64,000 bases of DNA from Idiomarina sp. MD25a (GTDB lineage: Bacteria; Pseudomonadota; Gammaproteobacteria; Enterobacterales; Alteromonadaceae). The notes under the pieces were generated by a model that searched no databases, had not been told where the DNA came from, and saw only the letters and a list, made by a program, of their open reading frames with translations. The stretch spans positions 496,066-560,065 of the forward strand of contig NZ_MDGT01000002.1 of assembly GCF_001870515.1 (NCBI RefSeq). Direction: 5' to 3'. The translations under genes were made by a program, and so were the position numbers. Shown piece after piece: positions 7,704 through 16,230 of the stretch (its first letter is position 1; each line of letters opens with the position of its first letter).

Positions 7704-9056
7704 TTAACGGAAACCGGTACGACGCAATGCGTTAGTAGTAAAGTCACTACGGTCTGGTTCAATGTCCCAATTCATGTAATCACTTTCTTCGTTACCTAGA
7801 CCTAACGAAATGTAGCGACCTGAGTTAAGGTCGTACAGCGCTTCGGCCGCCATCCATGGTACGTCCTGATTATAGAACTGAGTATTAAGCGCTTCGCCGA
7901 CACGCCATAATTCACCACGACCATCGTAATGGTCAATGATAGACGCTGTCCACGTATCTTCATCTAAGTACATGGTACGCTTAGAATAGATGTGGCGCTC
8001 ACCGTCTTTAAGGGTGCCTTCGACAACCCACACGCGATGTTTTTCATAACGGATGAGGTCCTGATTCATGTGACCTGCTTGGATAATTTCATCATAGTCC
8101 AATTCAGGGTTCATGATTTTGAAGTTGTTATAAGGAATATAAACTTCCTTCTTACCTTTTAACTCCCAGTTATACTTGTCAGGTGCACCATTGTACATAT
8201 CAAGGTTGTCTGAGGTACGAAGACCATCAGCCGCTGTACCAGGTCCATCATAGGCTACGTTAGGCGCACGACGAACGCGGCGTTGACCGGCGTTGTAAAT
8301 CCACGCGCGACGACCTTCTTTAACCTGGTTAATGGTTTCATGTACCAACAATACAGTACCTGTTAAACGCGCAGGCGCTTCTACTTCTTGTAAGAAATAG
8401 AACAGGATGTTGTCATCTTCTGGGCCACGGCCTGATTCCAGATACTCTGGGAATACCAAGGTTTCTTTTAGTTCAACAGGAACGAAGTCGCCACTCGCCA
8501 GTACTGGGAATTGAGCCACATTACGCGTGACCTTACCACCGCGGAAACGCGTGATATGGTTCCAAACGGCTTCAACACCGGTCTCTGGAATAGGGAATGG
8601 AATAGTCGTGACTTCGAAGTTTTGAATACCGTTGCCGCCCGCCACTAACTCAGCATTTTCTGCGTTCTTTTTAATTTTTGGCCAAAGTGAGTCAGGATAA
8701 GTTGCAGAACGACGCGTTGGGTAAACGATCATTTTGTAATCGTCATACTTATTAAACATCGCAATCTGACCTGGCGTCAGGTTGTCTTTGTATTGGTCGA
8801 GGTTGTCATGGGTGATTGTGAACAGTGGTTCGTCACTTGCGAACGGGTCTGTGCCGCGCACAATTTCAACGCTTGCATCAGAATAACCACCATTCCAAGC
8901 TGGAATTGAACCGTCTGCATTACCGGCTTTTTCAGCACCAATCGGTGTTAAATCCTTACCTAAACGATCGGCTTGGTCAGGCGTGACCTTAGCCATTACG
9001 CTGGCGGAGATAACTGATAGGGCGAATACACCCGCTTTTAGCATCAGTTTATTCAT
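7704..9056 (-). CDS. DUF1329 family exported protein
   Basis: Start ATG 9056 follows AAGGAAAT; a longer ORF to 9092 has no ribosome site. The 450-residue product has a Sec signal peptide cleaved after VMA (about residue 22). It shows DUF1329 landmarks: the N-terminal DLTPIGAEKAGNADGSIPAW, AWIYNAGQRRVRRAPNVAYD, and a C-terminal beta-rich half ending in RRTGF. DUF1329 proteins resemble LolA/LolB-type lipoprotein carriers and are usually encoded with DUF1302 outer-membrane proteins, YCF48-like proteins and MMPL exporters. Here it is divergent from the latter two. A role in lipid or hydrophobic-compound transfer across the periplasm is inference. Confidence 0.9.
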   Translation of the reverse strand: MNKLMLKAGVFALSVISASVMAKVTPDQADRLGKDLTPIGAEKAGNADGSIPAWNGGYSDASVEIVRGTDPFASDEPLFTITHDNLDQYKDNLTPGQIAMFNKYDDYKMIVYPTRRSATYPDSLWPKIKKNAENAELVAGGNGIQNFEVTTIPFPIPETGVEAVWNHITRFRGGKVTRNVAQFPVLASGDFVPVELKETLVFPEYLESGRGPEDDNILFYFLQEVEAPARLTGTVLLVHETINQVKEGRRAWIYNAGQRRVRRAPNVAYDGPGTAADGLRTSDNLDMYNGAPDKYNWELKGKKEVYIPYNNFKIMNPELDYDEIIQAGHMNQDLIRYEKHRVWVVEGTLKDGERHIYSKRTMYLDEDTWTASIIDHYDGRGELWRVGEALNTQFYNQDVPWMAAEALYDLNSGRYISLGLGNEESDYMNWDIEPDRSDFTTNALRRTGFR

Positions 9057-9155
9057 GGGTAATTTCCTTGTTGTTCTACTTTCGTACATCACTTTGCCAG
9101 AGGTTAGACCTGTAAGACAATAGTTTCACTAAAAAAAGCAGGAAAATATGCGAAA

Positions 9156-9180
9156 AAGGTTTTCAAATGAATATAACCTT
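9156..9180. promoter_or_regulatory. Inverted repeat in the DUF1329 / YCF48 divergent promoter region
   Basis: AAGGTT (9156-9161) and AACCTT (9175-9180) flank an A/T-rich spacer in the 162-base divergent intergenic region. This could be a regulator site or a leader hairpin. No regulator gene is nearby and the arms are only six bases, so the call is weak. Confidence 0.25.
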
Positions 9181-9218
9181 ATACAATTCTAAGACATTTT
9201 TTTTGTTTAGGAGGTTCC

Positions 9219-10391
9219 ATGCGTCTGTCCCCAACCCGCTTTGGGTTGTTGCTCAGTGGGGTTTTGAGCACTTTTGCATTCGCACAAGAAACCGATGTGT
9301 CGTCGCAGCAAGGATTTGATGTGATTTACGCGCCGGCAATGCAAGCAAGCAGCAAACTAATTATAAAAAACCCGCTTATTGCAACCGCTAAGCTATCTAA
9401 CCGCCTTGTTGCGGTCGGTTCACATGGCAATATCATCACTCGAGATTTAGATAGTAACACATGGAAACAGGCTAATGTTCCGACCAGTGTGTTACTGACC
9501 AGCGTCGACTTCGCATCCGACTCAATAGGCTATGCCGCAGGTCACCATGGCGTGATATTAAAAACGACCGATGGCGGCGATACTTGGCAGCGTATCTTTG
9601 ATGGTTTTGATCTGCTCGATCTTGAAGTTGCGTTTTATCAGCAACGCATTGCAGAACTTGAACAAAAAATCGCCGCAGAAGGTGATGAGTCGGGTGATTT
9701 GCAGTGGGCGCTCGATGATGCCAAGTTCTATTTAGAAAATGCACAGCGTGCAAAACAAGAGACAGGTCCTTCAAAACCGATATTAGATATTAAAACGCTA
9801 GCCAATGGCGATGTGCTGGCGGTGGGCGCGTACAACACCTTGTTGGTCAGCCAAGATAAGGGCACGACCTGGCAACTTATTAGTGGTCGTCTAGATAACC
9901 CGAATGGGTTTCACTTAAACGCCATTGCTACGCAGGGCGACAATGTATTTATTGCCGGTGAAGCGGGCACCGCATATGCGAGCCGGGATAACGGTGAATC
10001 ATGGTTGTCGGTTGCACCGCCGTACGATGGATCATTGTTTGGTGCTCATTTTGATAATCAAGGTCGGTTATGGACCTATGGTTTGCGTGGCAATATTTTC
10101 GTCTCTGATGACTTAGGTGAGCGTTATACCGCAATTGACAGTCCAGCGGATGCCAACTTGATGAGTGGCTACGCGGATACTCAAGGTACCCAGTGGATTG
10201 TGGGTAACTCAGGTGTCATTTTAGCAATCACTCCCTCTCTCGACGTGACTGAACACACACATCCAAGCAGTGCTGTATTCGGCGAAATGGTTGAATTTAA
10301 CGGCGAAAAGGTACTGACCAGTCGTTCTGGTATTTACTATTGGCCAGCAAAAACAACCCAAAGTGAAACAGCGGAAAAGGGGCTAGAGTAG
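9219..10391 (+). CDS. YCF48-like beta-propeller exported protein
   Basis: The 390-residue protein has a signal peptide (cut after AFA, about residue 22) and repeated Asp-box motifs of the type S/T-x-D-x-G-x-T-W: TTDGGDTW (116-123), SQDKGTTW (211-218), SRDNGESW (255-262), and a degenerate SDDLGERY near 295. This is the YCF48/HCF136 propeller pattern. A charged coiled-coil-like insert (about 135-182) interrupts the propeller. A strong AGGAGG site precedes the ATG. The MMPL exporter starts one base after its stop. Homologues in this context probably assist assembly or substrate transfer of the exporter, by inference. Confidence 0.85.
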   Translation: MRLSPTRFGLLLSGVLSTFAFAQETDVSSQQGFDVIYAPAMQASSKLIIKNPLIATAKLSNRLVAVGSHGNIITRDLDSNTWKQANVPTSVLLTSVDFASDSIGYAAGHHGVILKTTDGGDTWQRIFDGFDLLDLEVAFYQQRIAELEQKIAAEGDESGDLQWALDDAKFYLENAQRAKQETGPSKPILDIKTLANGDVLAVGAYNTLLVSQDKGTTWQLISGRLDNPNGFHLNAIATQGDNVFIAGEAGTAYASRDNGESWLSVAPPYDGSLFGAHFDNQGRLWTYGLRGNIFVSDDLGERYTAIDSPADANLMSGYADTQGTQWIVGNSGVILAITPSLDVTEHTHPSSAVFGEMVEFNGEKVLTSRSGIYYWPAKTTQSETAEKGLE

Positions 10392-10392
10392 C

Positions 10393-12726
10393 GTGGATAA
10401 TAATATCGAAAATAAAAAACCCTCTTTACTCGAACGGGCATTATTCAAGTTTCGTTTAGTTTGGTTACTATTATTTGCGGCGGTCACCCTTGTGTTGGGC
10501 TATAACGCCGTTCAAGTACGCCCAGACGCTTCATTCACCAAAATGATTCCGACTGAGCATCCGTTTATTCAAAATTATTTTGAATACCAAAAGGATCTAT
10601 CGAGTCTTGGCAACGTTGTGCGTATTGCCGTTGAAAATAAGCAAGGCGATATTTTTGAGCCTGAGTTCCAAGAAACGGTCAAACAAATTACCGACGAAGT
10701 GTTCTACATTCCTGGTGTTAATCGCTCAGGTTTACGAAGCTTATGGACACCCAATGTACGTTGGATGGAAGTCACTGAGGAAGGTTTCGTTGGTGGTCCG
10801 GTTGTCCCAGACGGCTATGATGGTGGTCAAGAGTCCATTGCTCAACTTCGAGAGAATGTGCTTCGCTCCGGTGAGGTGGGTAACTTGGTTGCGAACAACT
10901 TCGAGTCAACCATCATTTATGTCCCTCTCGACGAAGTGAATCCCGAAACGGGCGAAAAGCTGGATTACGGGGAATTTTCGGAGCGCTTAGAAACCTTAGT
11001 ACGTGACAAATATCAAAGCGACGAAATTGGTATTCACATTACCGGTTTTGCCAAGTTGATAGGTGATTTGATCGATGGTGCCGAGCAAGTTGGTTTGTTC
11101 TTCTTGCTGGCGATCCTTATCACTTTGGCTATGTTATATGTGTACAGTCGCTGCTGGCGCAGTACCTTCACCGTACTGGGCTGCTCAATCATTGCTGTGA
11201 TTTGGCAATTGGGTATTATCGATCTGATTGGCAGTGGGATAAATCCATACTCAATGCTAGTACCGTTTTTAGTGTTTGCGATTGGCGTATCTCACGGTGT
11301 GCAAATTATTAATGCCATTGGTTATAACCGTACGCATGGCTTCGACAAGTTTGAAGCGTCCAAGCTTGCTTTTCGGAGTTTATATATTGCCGGCCTAACG
11401 GCACTAGCGAGTGATGCGATTGGCTTTACCACGCTGATGGTAATTGATATCGCAGTGATTAAAGAACTTGCGATAGCGGCCAGTATTGGTGTGGCGGTTG
11501 TGGTACTGACTAACTTGGGCTTACTACCGATTTTGATGTCGTATTTCGGCGTATCTGATAAAGGTGTCGAATATCACCGCAAAGCGGAAAGTGAAAAACA
11601 CATCGTGGTGCGTACCTTTGAGAAGTTTGCACAGCCTAAATGGGCATACAGTGCCTTAGGCGTTGCCGTGGTGTTGTTGGCTTGGGGTCTATACTACGGT
11701 CAGCAAATGCAGATTGGTGACTTGGATAAAGGCTCACCCGAGTTACGTCCAGATAGCCGTTATAACCTCGATAATGCTTATATTGTCGATAATTACAGCT
11801 CAAGTACCGATATTTTTGTGGTGATGGCTGCGACCGAACCACAACAATGCATCGCATACAATAACCTCGAGTTTATGGATCGCTTTAGTTGGCACATGCA
11901 AAACACCAACGGAGTACAAGACGTAAAATCGATTGTGTATGTATCCAAAATGGGTATGTTTGCCATAAACGAAGGTAACCTAAAGTGGTTCACCTTAAAT
12001 CGTAACCAGTTTGTTACCAATGCATCGTTGAGCCGTATCCCAGATGGCTTGATTAATAACGATTGTTCGATGGCGCCGATTATTATTTACCTTGATGATC
12101 ATAAAGCGGAAACATTGAAGAATGTGGTCGCCTCTGTCGAGTCGTTTAAGCAGAACTACCAAAAAGAAGGTATTGATTTGCTGATGGCGGCGGGTAACTC
12201 AGGTATTGAAGCAGCGACAAACTCCGTCATTGAGAGCGCCCAGAACAAAATGCTGCTGTGGGTCTATGGCGTGGTGATCTTCCTGTGTTTAGTGACTTTT
12301 AGAAGCCTCCGCACAGTCGCCTGCATCGTCTTACCGCTCGCGTTTACAACAGTCATGAGTCAAGGGTTAATGGCGGTGTTAGGGATAGGCATTAAAGTTG
12401 CGACCTTACCGGTTATTGCACTCGGTGTAGGTATTGGTGTCGACTACGGCATCTATATTTATAGTAAGGTTAAGGAAGGTTTGCAGCGTGGTATGGATCT
12501 GCCAGCTACCTATCGTTATGCACTTGAGAACACGGGTAAAGCGGTCGGCTTTACTGGATTGACGTTAGCGATTGGTGTTGCGACCTGGATCTTCTCACCG
12601 ATTAAGTTCCAAGCGGATATGGGGATTTTGCTCACCTTTATGTTCCTTTGGAATATGCTCGGTGCGCTGATCTTGATCCCTGCGTTAGCGCGTCTATTTA
12701 AGGTCGGAAAACTGCATCAAAAATAA
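10393..12726 (+). CDS. RND/MMPL family transporter (predicted exporter, COG1033 type)
   Basis: A GTG start at 10393 is chosen because it follows the YCF48 stop and lies behind AAGGGG. The 777-residue protein has the duplicated RND layout: one membrane helix at about 20-40, a periplasmic domain, five helices around 230-390, a helix near 420, a second periplasmic domain, and a final helix group from about 615 to 770 containing ALGVGIGVDYGIYIYSKV. This single-polypeptide type lacks the large AcrB-like loops and is related to hopanoid and lipid exporters. With YCF48 and DUF1329 it probably moves a hydrophobic substrate; the substrate is unknown. Confidence 0.88.
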   Translation: MDNNIENKKPSLLERALFKFRLVWLLLFAAVTLVLGYNAVQVRPDASFTKMIPTEHPFIQNYFEYQKDLSSLGNVVRIAVENKQGDIFEPEFQETVKQITDEVFYIPGVNRSGLRSLWTPNVRWMEVTEEGFVGGPVVPDGYDGGQESIAQLRENVLRSGEVGNLVANNFESTIIYVPLDEVNPETGEKLDYGEFSERLETLVRDKYQSDEIGIHITGFAKLIGDLIDGAEQVGLFFLLAILITLAMLYVYSRCWRSTFTVLGCSIIAVIWQLGIIDLIGSGINPYSMLVPFLVFAIGVSHGVQIINAIGYNRTHGFDKFEASKLAFRSLYIAGLTALASDAIGFTTLMVIDIAVIKELAIAASIGVAVVVLTNLGLLPILMSYFGVSDKGVEYHRKAESEKHIVVRTFEKFAQPKWAYSALGVAVVLLAWGLYYGQQMQIGDLDKGSPELRPDSRYNLDNAYIVDNYSSSTDIFVVMAATEPQQCIAYNNLEFMDRFSWHMQNTNGVQDVKSIVYVSKMGMFAINEGNLKWFTLNRNQFVTNASLSRIPDGLINNDCSMAPIIIYLDDHKAETLKNVVASVESFKQNYQKEGIDLLMAAGNSGIEAATNSVIESAQNKMLLWVYGVVIFLCLVTFRSLRTVACIVLPLAFTTVMSQGLMAVLGIGIKVATLPVIALGVGIGVDYGIYIYSKVKEGLQRGMDLPATYRYALENTGKAVGFTGLTLAIGVATWIFSPIKFQADMGILLTFMFLWNMLGALILIPALARLFKVGKLHQK

Positions 12727-12750
12727 ACGCGTGTAATTAACGGAGAAAAA

Positions 12751-14373
12751 TTAAAAGGCGTCGGCTTTAATCAAGTCGGCGCCTTTTTCAGCTATAGCGA
12801 TGGTAGGGGCGTTGGTATTACCACTGATAGGCGTTGGCATTATTGACGCATCAATAACTCGTAATTTGTTGACTCCGCGCACACAGCATCGTGGATCAAC
12901 GACGGAATGCTGGTCTTGACCCATCCGACATGTACCTACAGGGTGGTAGATCAGCCCGATTTCCTCGGTAATTTGCTGGGCGAGTTCGGTATCTCGTTTA
13001 TAGGGTCGAGGGAACAACCGTTTACCTACGAATGGCTTCAGGGCATCGGTCTCGAGTAAGCTACACACCTTTTTAACCGCCGCTGTCAACGCGACTAAGT
13101 CATTGGGATTTTCGAAAAAACGGTAATTGATGAGTGGTTTTCCAAACGGATCCTCGGGATTAATTTGAACGCTTCCGAGCGACTCAGGTCGGAGCAAACA
13201 GACATGAATACTGAAGCCATGCTTTAATGTGGGCCACCAGTTATAACCTGAGTCTTTAAACATGACGGGTAACACGTGGCATTGAAATTTAGGTTCGTTG
13301 TCATTCGCCCAATCGTTATCGCTCACATCGAAAAATGCACCCACCTCAGCCAATGAATGGCTTAATTGTCCGTTTTTATTGATCAGGTAGTAAAAAAACG
13401 CGGGTAAGAGTTTCAGCAAACCCCAAGGCGTAAGTGTCAATCCGTTACGTTTTTTATTTTTTACATGGACACAAATATCTGCGTGTTCGGCAAGATTCTT
13501 ACCCACTTCGGGCGCATGGTATACCATCGGAACATGCACCGATTTAAGTGATTCGCTGTCACCAATTCCCGAACGTTGCAAAATAACAGGTGATGCGAGT
13601 GCACCGGCAGCAAGAATGACTTCACGATTGGCATAAAAATGTTGCTTTTGCCCCTTACAAAGCGCCTCGACACCTTGGGCATTGTGTCCATCAAATAGCA
13701 CACGATGAACATTGTAACCCGACAGTATGGTTAAGTTATGTCGGTCTGCCACCGGTTTTAAGTAAGCTTTATAGGTGCTGCAACGTTCGCCATCCGCCAT
13801 AGTAAATTGGAATGGGCCGACCCCCGTTAAGGTATCGCCATTAAAGTCAGAATTGTACGGCAGACCGAGTTCTTGGCAGGCCTCCACAAATGCTCGACAG
13901 ACCGGGTAATAGGGGACTTTATCACTGACTCTCAACGGACCTTGATCGCCATGATAATAGCTAGCGCCACGCTGATTGGCTTCGGACTTTTTAAAGTAGG
14001 GGAGTAAAGCAGAATAACTCCATTCGTGGCCAGCCGCATCTGCCCAGCGTTGATAGTCTTGTTGACTACCTCGGCAGTAAATCATCGCATTGATGGCACT
14101 TGAGCCACCTAACCCCTTACCCCGAGGTGTGTAGGTTGTTTGTTGAGCGAAGCTTTGACCGCGGTAAAGCCAATTAAAGGTCGGGCTATGAATAAAGCGG
14201 GCAAAGCCAGAGGGCATCGTGGAGAAAAAGCCGGGCGGCTTGCGCCCGGCTTCTAAGAGTAAAACGCGGAACTGTCCATTCTCAGTGAGCCGGTTTGCGA
14301 GCACACAGCCAGCCGATCCACCACCGACGATAATATAGTCAAAACTGTGTTCAAAGCCCTTGTGCGTAGTCAT
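12751..14373 (-). CDS. GMC-family FAD-dependent oxidoreductase (choline/alcohol dehydrogenase type)
   Basis: This 540-residue flavoenzyme has the N-terminal dinucleotide motif DYIIVGGGSAGCVLANRL (about 12-29), GKGLGGSSAINAMIYCRG (GMC signature 1, about 88-105), and the C-terminal catalytic region with YHPVGTCRMG and SGNTNAPTIAIAEKGAD. It is close to BetA and AlkJ-like alcohol dehydrogenases, which oxidise alcohols with electrons passed to the respiratory chain or oxygen. No betB or choline transporter is nearby, so choline is not supported. Its start lies 23 bases inside the 3' end of sbcB, and no clear ribosome site is visible, so translation may depend on coupling. Confidence 0.88.
   Translation of the reverse strand: MTTHKGFEHSFDYIIVGGGSAGCVLANRLTENGQFRVLLLEAGRKPPGFFSTMPSGFARFIHSPTFNWLYRGQSFAQQTTYTPRGKGLGGSSAINAMIYCRGSQQDYQRWADAAGHEWSYSALLPYFKKSEANQRGASYYHGDQGPLRVSDKVPYYPVCRAFVEACQELGLPYNSDFNGDTLTGVGPFQFTMADGERCSTYKAYLKPVADRHNLTILSGYNVHRVLFDGHNAQGVEALCKGQKQHFYANREVILAAGALASPVILQRSGIGDSESLKSVHVPMVYHAPEVGKNLAEHADICVHVKNKKRNGLTLTPWGLLKLLPAFFYYLINKNGQLSHSLAEVGAFFDVSDNDWANDNEPKFQCHVLPVMFKDSGYNWWPTLKHGFSIHVCLLRPESLGSVQINPEDPFGKPLINYRFFENPNDLVALTAAVKKVCSLLETDALKPFVGKRLFPRPYKRDTELAQQITEEIGLIYHPVGTCRMGQDQHSVVDPRCCVRGVNKLRVIDASIMPTPISGNTNAPTIAIAEKGADLIKADAF
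12753..12788. terminator. Terminator hairpin formed by the 3' coding end of the GMC gene
   Basis: AAAAGGCGTCGGCTT (12753-12767) can pair with AAGTCGGCGCCTTTT (12773-12787), including two G-U wobbles, with T-runs on both exits. It ends the MMPL transcript on the plus strand while encoding the last residues and part of the stop codon of the convergent oxidoreductase. Confidence 0.8.
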
Positions 14374-15811
14374 AAAGTGATTTTAGCAGCTGCATACGAT
14401 GTTTATTATCCTGATACTGCTGAGCCAAACCTTCAAGTTTTTCTGCAAACTCGGTTATCGAAAGCTGTCCGTTGGACGGTTCGGTAAGGCGTTGACGACA
14501 GAATTGCTGCCAGCGCTGAAGCTCGCTTTGATCCAATGTCGCCGGATAATTTCGTGCGCGGTAGCGAAACAATAGCTCGGGTAGGCGATTATCTTGCGTG
14601 TTAAGCTCGACGCCAGCTAACTGTTCCGGCTTCATCGCACGAATCATCTGCAAGTTTTGCTTATCTTGCGCGTCAAAGAAACCATCGTACAAGCGCTGAT
14701 CAACGTCTAAAAGCGGCTGTTCGCCACGCTCGAGCGCGTTATCAAAAATCGCCATGACGCGATCACGGAAGTCACTGTTCTCGGCCAACCAACGAGTCCG
14801 CTCCCTAAGCGTGACCAAGTCGATTTGAGTACGTTGTTGTGCTTCCTCTGTCAGCGTTGCCAACGGTGCTAAGAACGGGCAACGATTGAGCGTAATCTGA
14901 GTTGCGCCAGGGCGTAGGGTTCCGTTGTTCTGATGCTGCTGACGGGAGGCAAATAGTAAATCTCGTAATTGCTCAGTCGAATAATCCGCAAAATCTGCTG
15001 GGTTAATACGTAGATCCCAAGCGATCAGTGCATTAGCACGTTGAGCGTGAAAACCAATCGGCAGCACGGCGGATACGAAGAAATTATCGGCGCCATACAA
15101 ACCCGAGACGTGCACCAAAGGCTTAATCTGCTGCCAATTAATGAGGTTCATCAGGTCATTCTTATGGCGATGCTGTAAGGCAAACTGCCACAGTTTCGGT
15201 TGCTTCTCTGCAATCAGTTGTGCCATCGCGATGGTCGCTCGGACATCGGACATGGCATCATGCGCTTGTCCGTGATCAATACGGTTAGCTTGGGTCAACC
15301 TTTCAAGTCGCAAGGTCACACGGCCATCTTCGTCCTCCGGCCAATGAATACCCTCGGGACGCAGTGCGTAACAGGCGCGTACCACATCAATCAGATCCCA
15401 GCGCGAATTACCGTTTTGCCAAGTATGAGCATAGGGGTCATAAAAGTTGCGATAACACAGAGAGCGCGTTACTTCATCGTCAAATCGAATGTTGTTATAG
15501 CCAATAATAATGGTATTAGGTTGACTCATCTCTTGCACAATAGCTTGCGCAAAGTTGGCTTCGTTAACGCCCTGGTTAAGCGCATATTGCGGAGTGATCC
15601 CGGTTATGAGTACCGCTTCGGGGTCGGGTAAAAAATCCGGCGTGGGCTGCGCGTAAATGGTTAACGGACGCCCAACGGGTTGAAAGTCCAATGTGGTGCG
15701 CATCCCGGCAAATTGCGCAGGCCTATCAATCAGTGGCCGCGCCCCCCACGTTTCGTAGTCATGCCAGTAGAAGGTGGGTTGGTTTTTATTGTTTTCTGGA
15801 ACGGATTGCAT
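14351..15811 (-). CDS. sbcB: Exodeoxyribonuclease I
   Basis: The 486-residue product matches ExoI: HDYETWG (Asp18, Glu20) begins the DEDDh exonuclease core, followed by IGYNNIRFDDEVTR, the family stretch RWDLIDVVRACYALRPEG, and AHDAMSDVRATI with the catalytic His-Asp. The C-terminal half carries the SH3-like and helical domains of ExoI. It degrades single-stranded DNA 3' to 5' in mismatch repair and recombination and binds SSB. A 98-base gap upstream must hold its promoter. The downstream GMC gene overlaps its end. Confidence 0.95.
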   Translation of the reverse strand: MQSVPENNKNQPTFYWHDYETWGARPLIDRPAQFAGMRTTLDFQPVGRPLTIYAQPTPDFLPDPEAVLITGITPQYALNQGVNEANFAQAIVQEMSQPNTIIIGYNNIRFDDEVTRSLCYRNFYDPYAHTWQNGNSRWDLIDVVRACYALRPEGIHWPEDEDGRVTLRLERLTQANRIDHGQAHDAMSDVRATIAMAQLIAEKQPKLWQFALQHRHKNDLMNLINWQQIKPLVHVSGLYGADNFFVSAVLPIGFHAQRANALIAWDLRINPADFADYSTEQLRDLLFASRQQHQNNGTLRPGATQITLNRCPFLAPLATLTEEAQQRTQIDLVTLRERTRWLAENSDFRDRVMAIFDNALERGEQPLLDVDQRLYDGFFDAQDKQNLQMIRAMKPEQLAGVELNTQDNRLPELLFRYRARNYPATLDQSELQRWQQFCRQRLTEPSNGQLSITEFAEKLEGLAQQYQDNKHRMQLLKSLYDYAQGL

Positions 15812-15909
15812 GTCTCATACCGACTCAATTTAGTTGGCTTGGAGGCTACACCATTGTTGGTAGCCCTGCAATATTAGCACTTTGATATTGAAGTCGCTAA
15901 GAGCGGCAA

Positions 15910-16149
15910 CTAAAGCCGCTCAATATGAGTAATTTTCAATTCGTACGCTTTGTAGAGTTTTTCTTCGACGTTACGGTGGTCATCGTGATTAATCGCCAGC
16001 TCGGCATGAGGAAGAACACGCTCAGCGAGTCGACGGGCTATTTCGTCGCGCAAGTCGCGGTCGCTATCTGAATGCTCAACCGTTGGTACATTGAGTTGCA
16101 CTTGCTCGGGTGCACCAAGGTGATCGTAGTTAACGCGATAAGTGGGCAT
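15910..16149 (-). CDS. Small acidic/basic hypothetical protein
   Basis: The 79-residue protein opens with MPTYRVNYDHLGAPEQVQLNVPT and then is highly charged and likely helical (DRDLRDEIARRLAERVLPHAEL). The ATG has an excellent ribosome site (GGAGG, seven bases upstream), which supports real translation. No signal peptide, membrane segment or known motif is seen. It sits between sbcB (same strand) and the divergent isoaspartyl peptidase. I do not recognise it. Confidence 0.65.
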   Translation of the reverse strand: MPTYRVNYDHLGAPEQVQLNVPTVEHSDSDRDLRDEIARRLAERVLPHAELAINHDDHRNVEEKLYKAYELKITHIERL

Positions 16150-16230
16150 ACAGTTACCTCCAAAAACATTGCATTGTGGTTTCGATTACCCTGTAATGTG
16201 TAGTTCGAATCCCTTATTAAGGATAGAACC

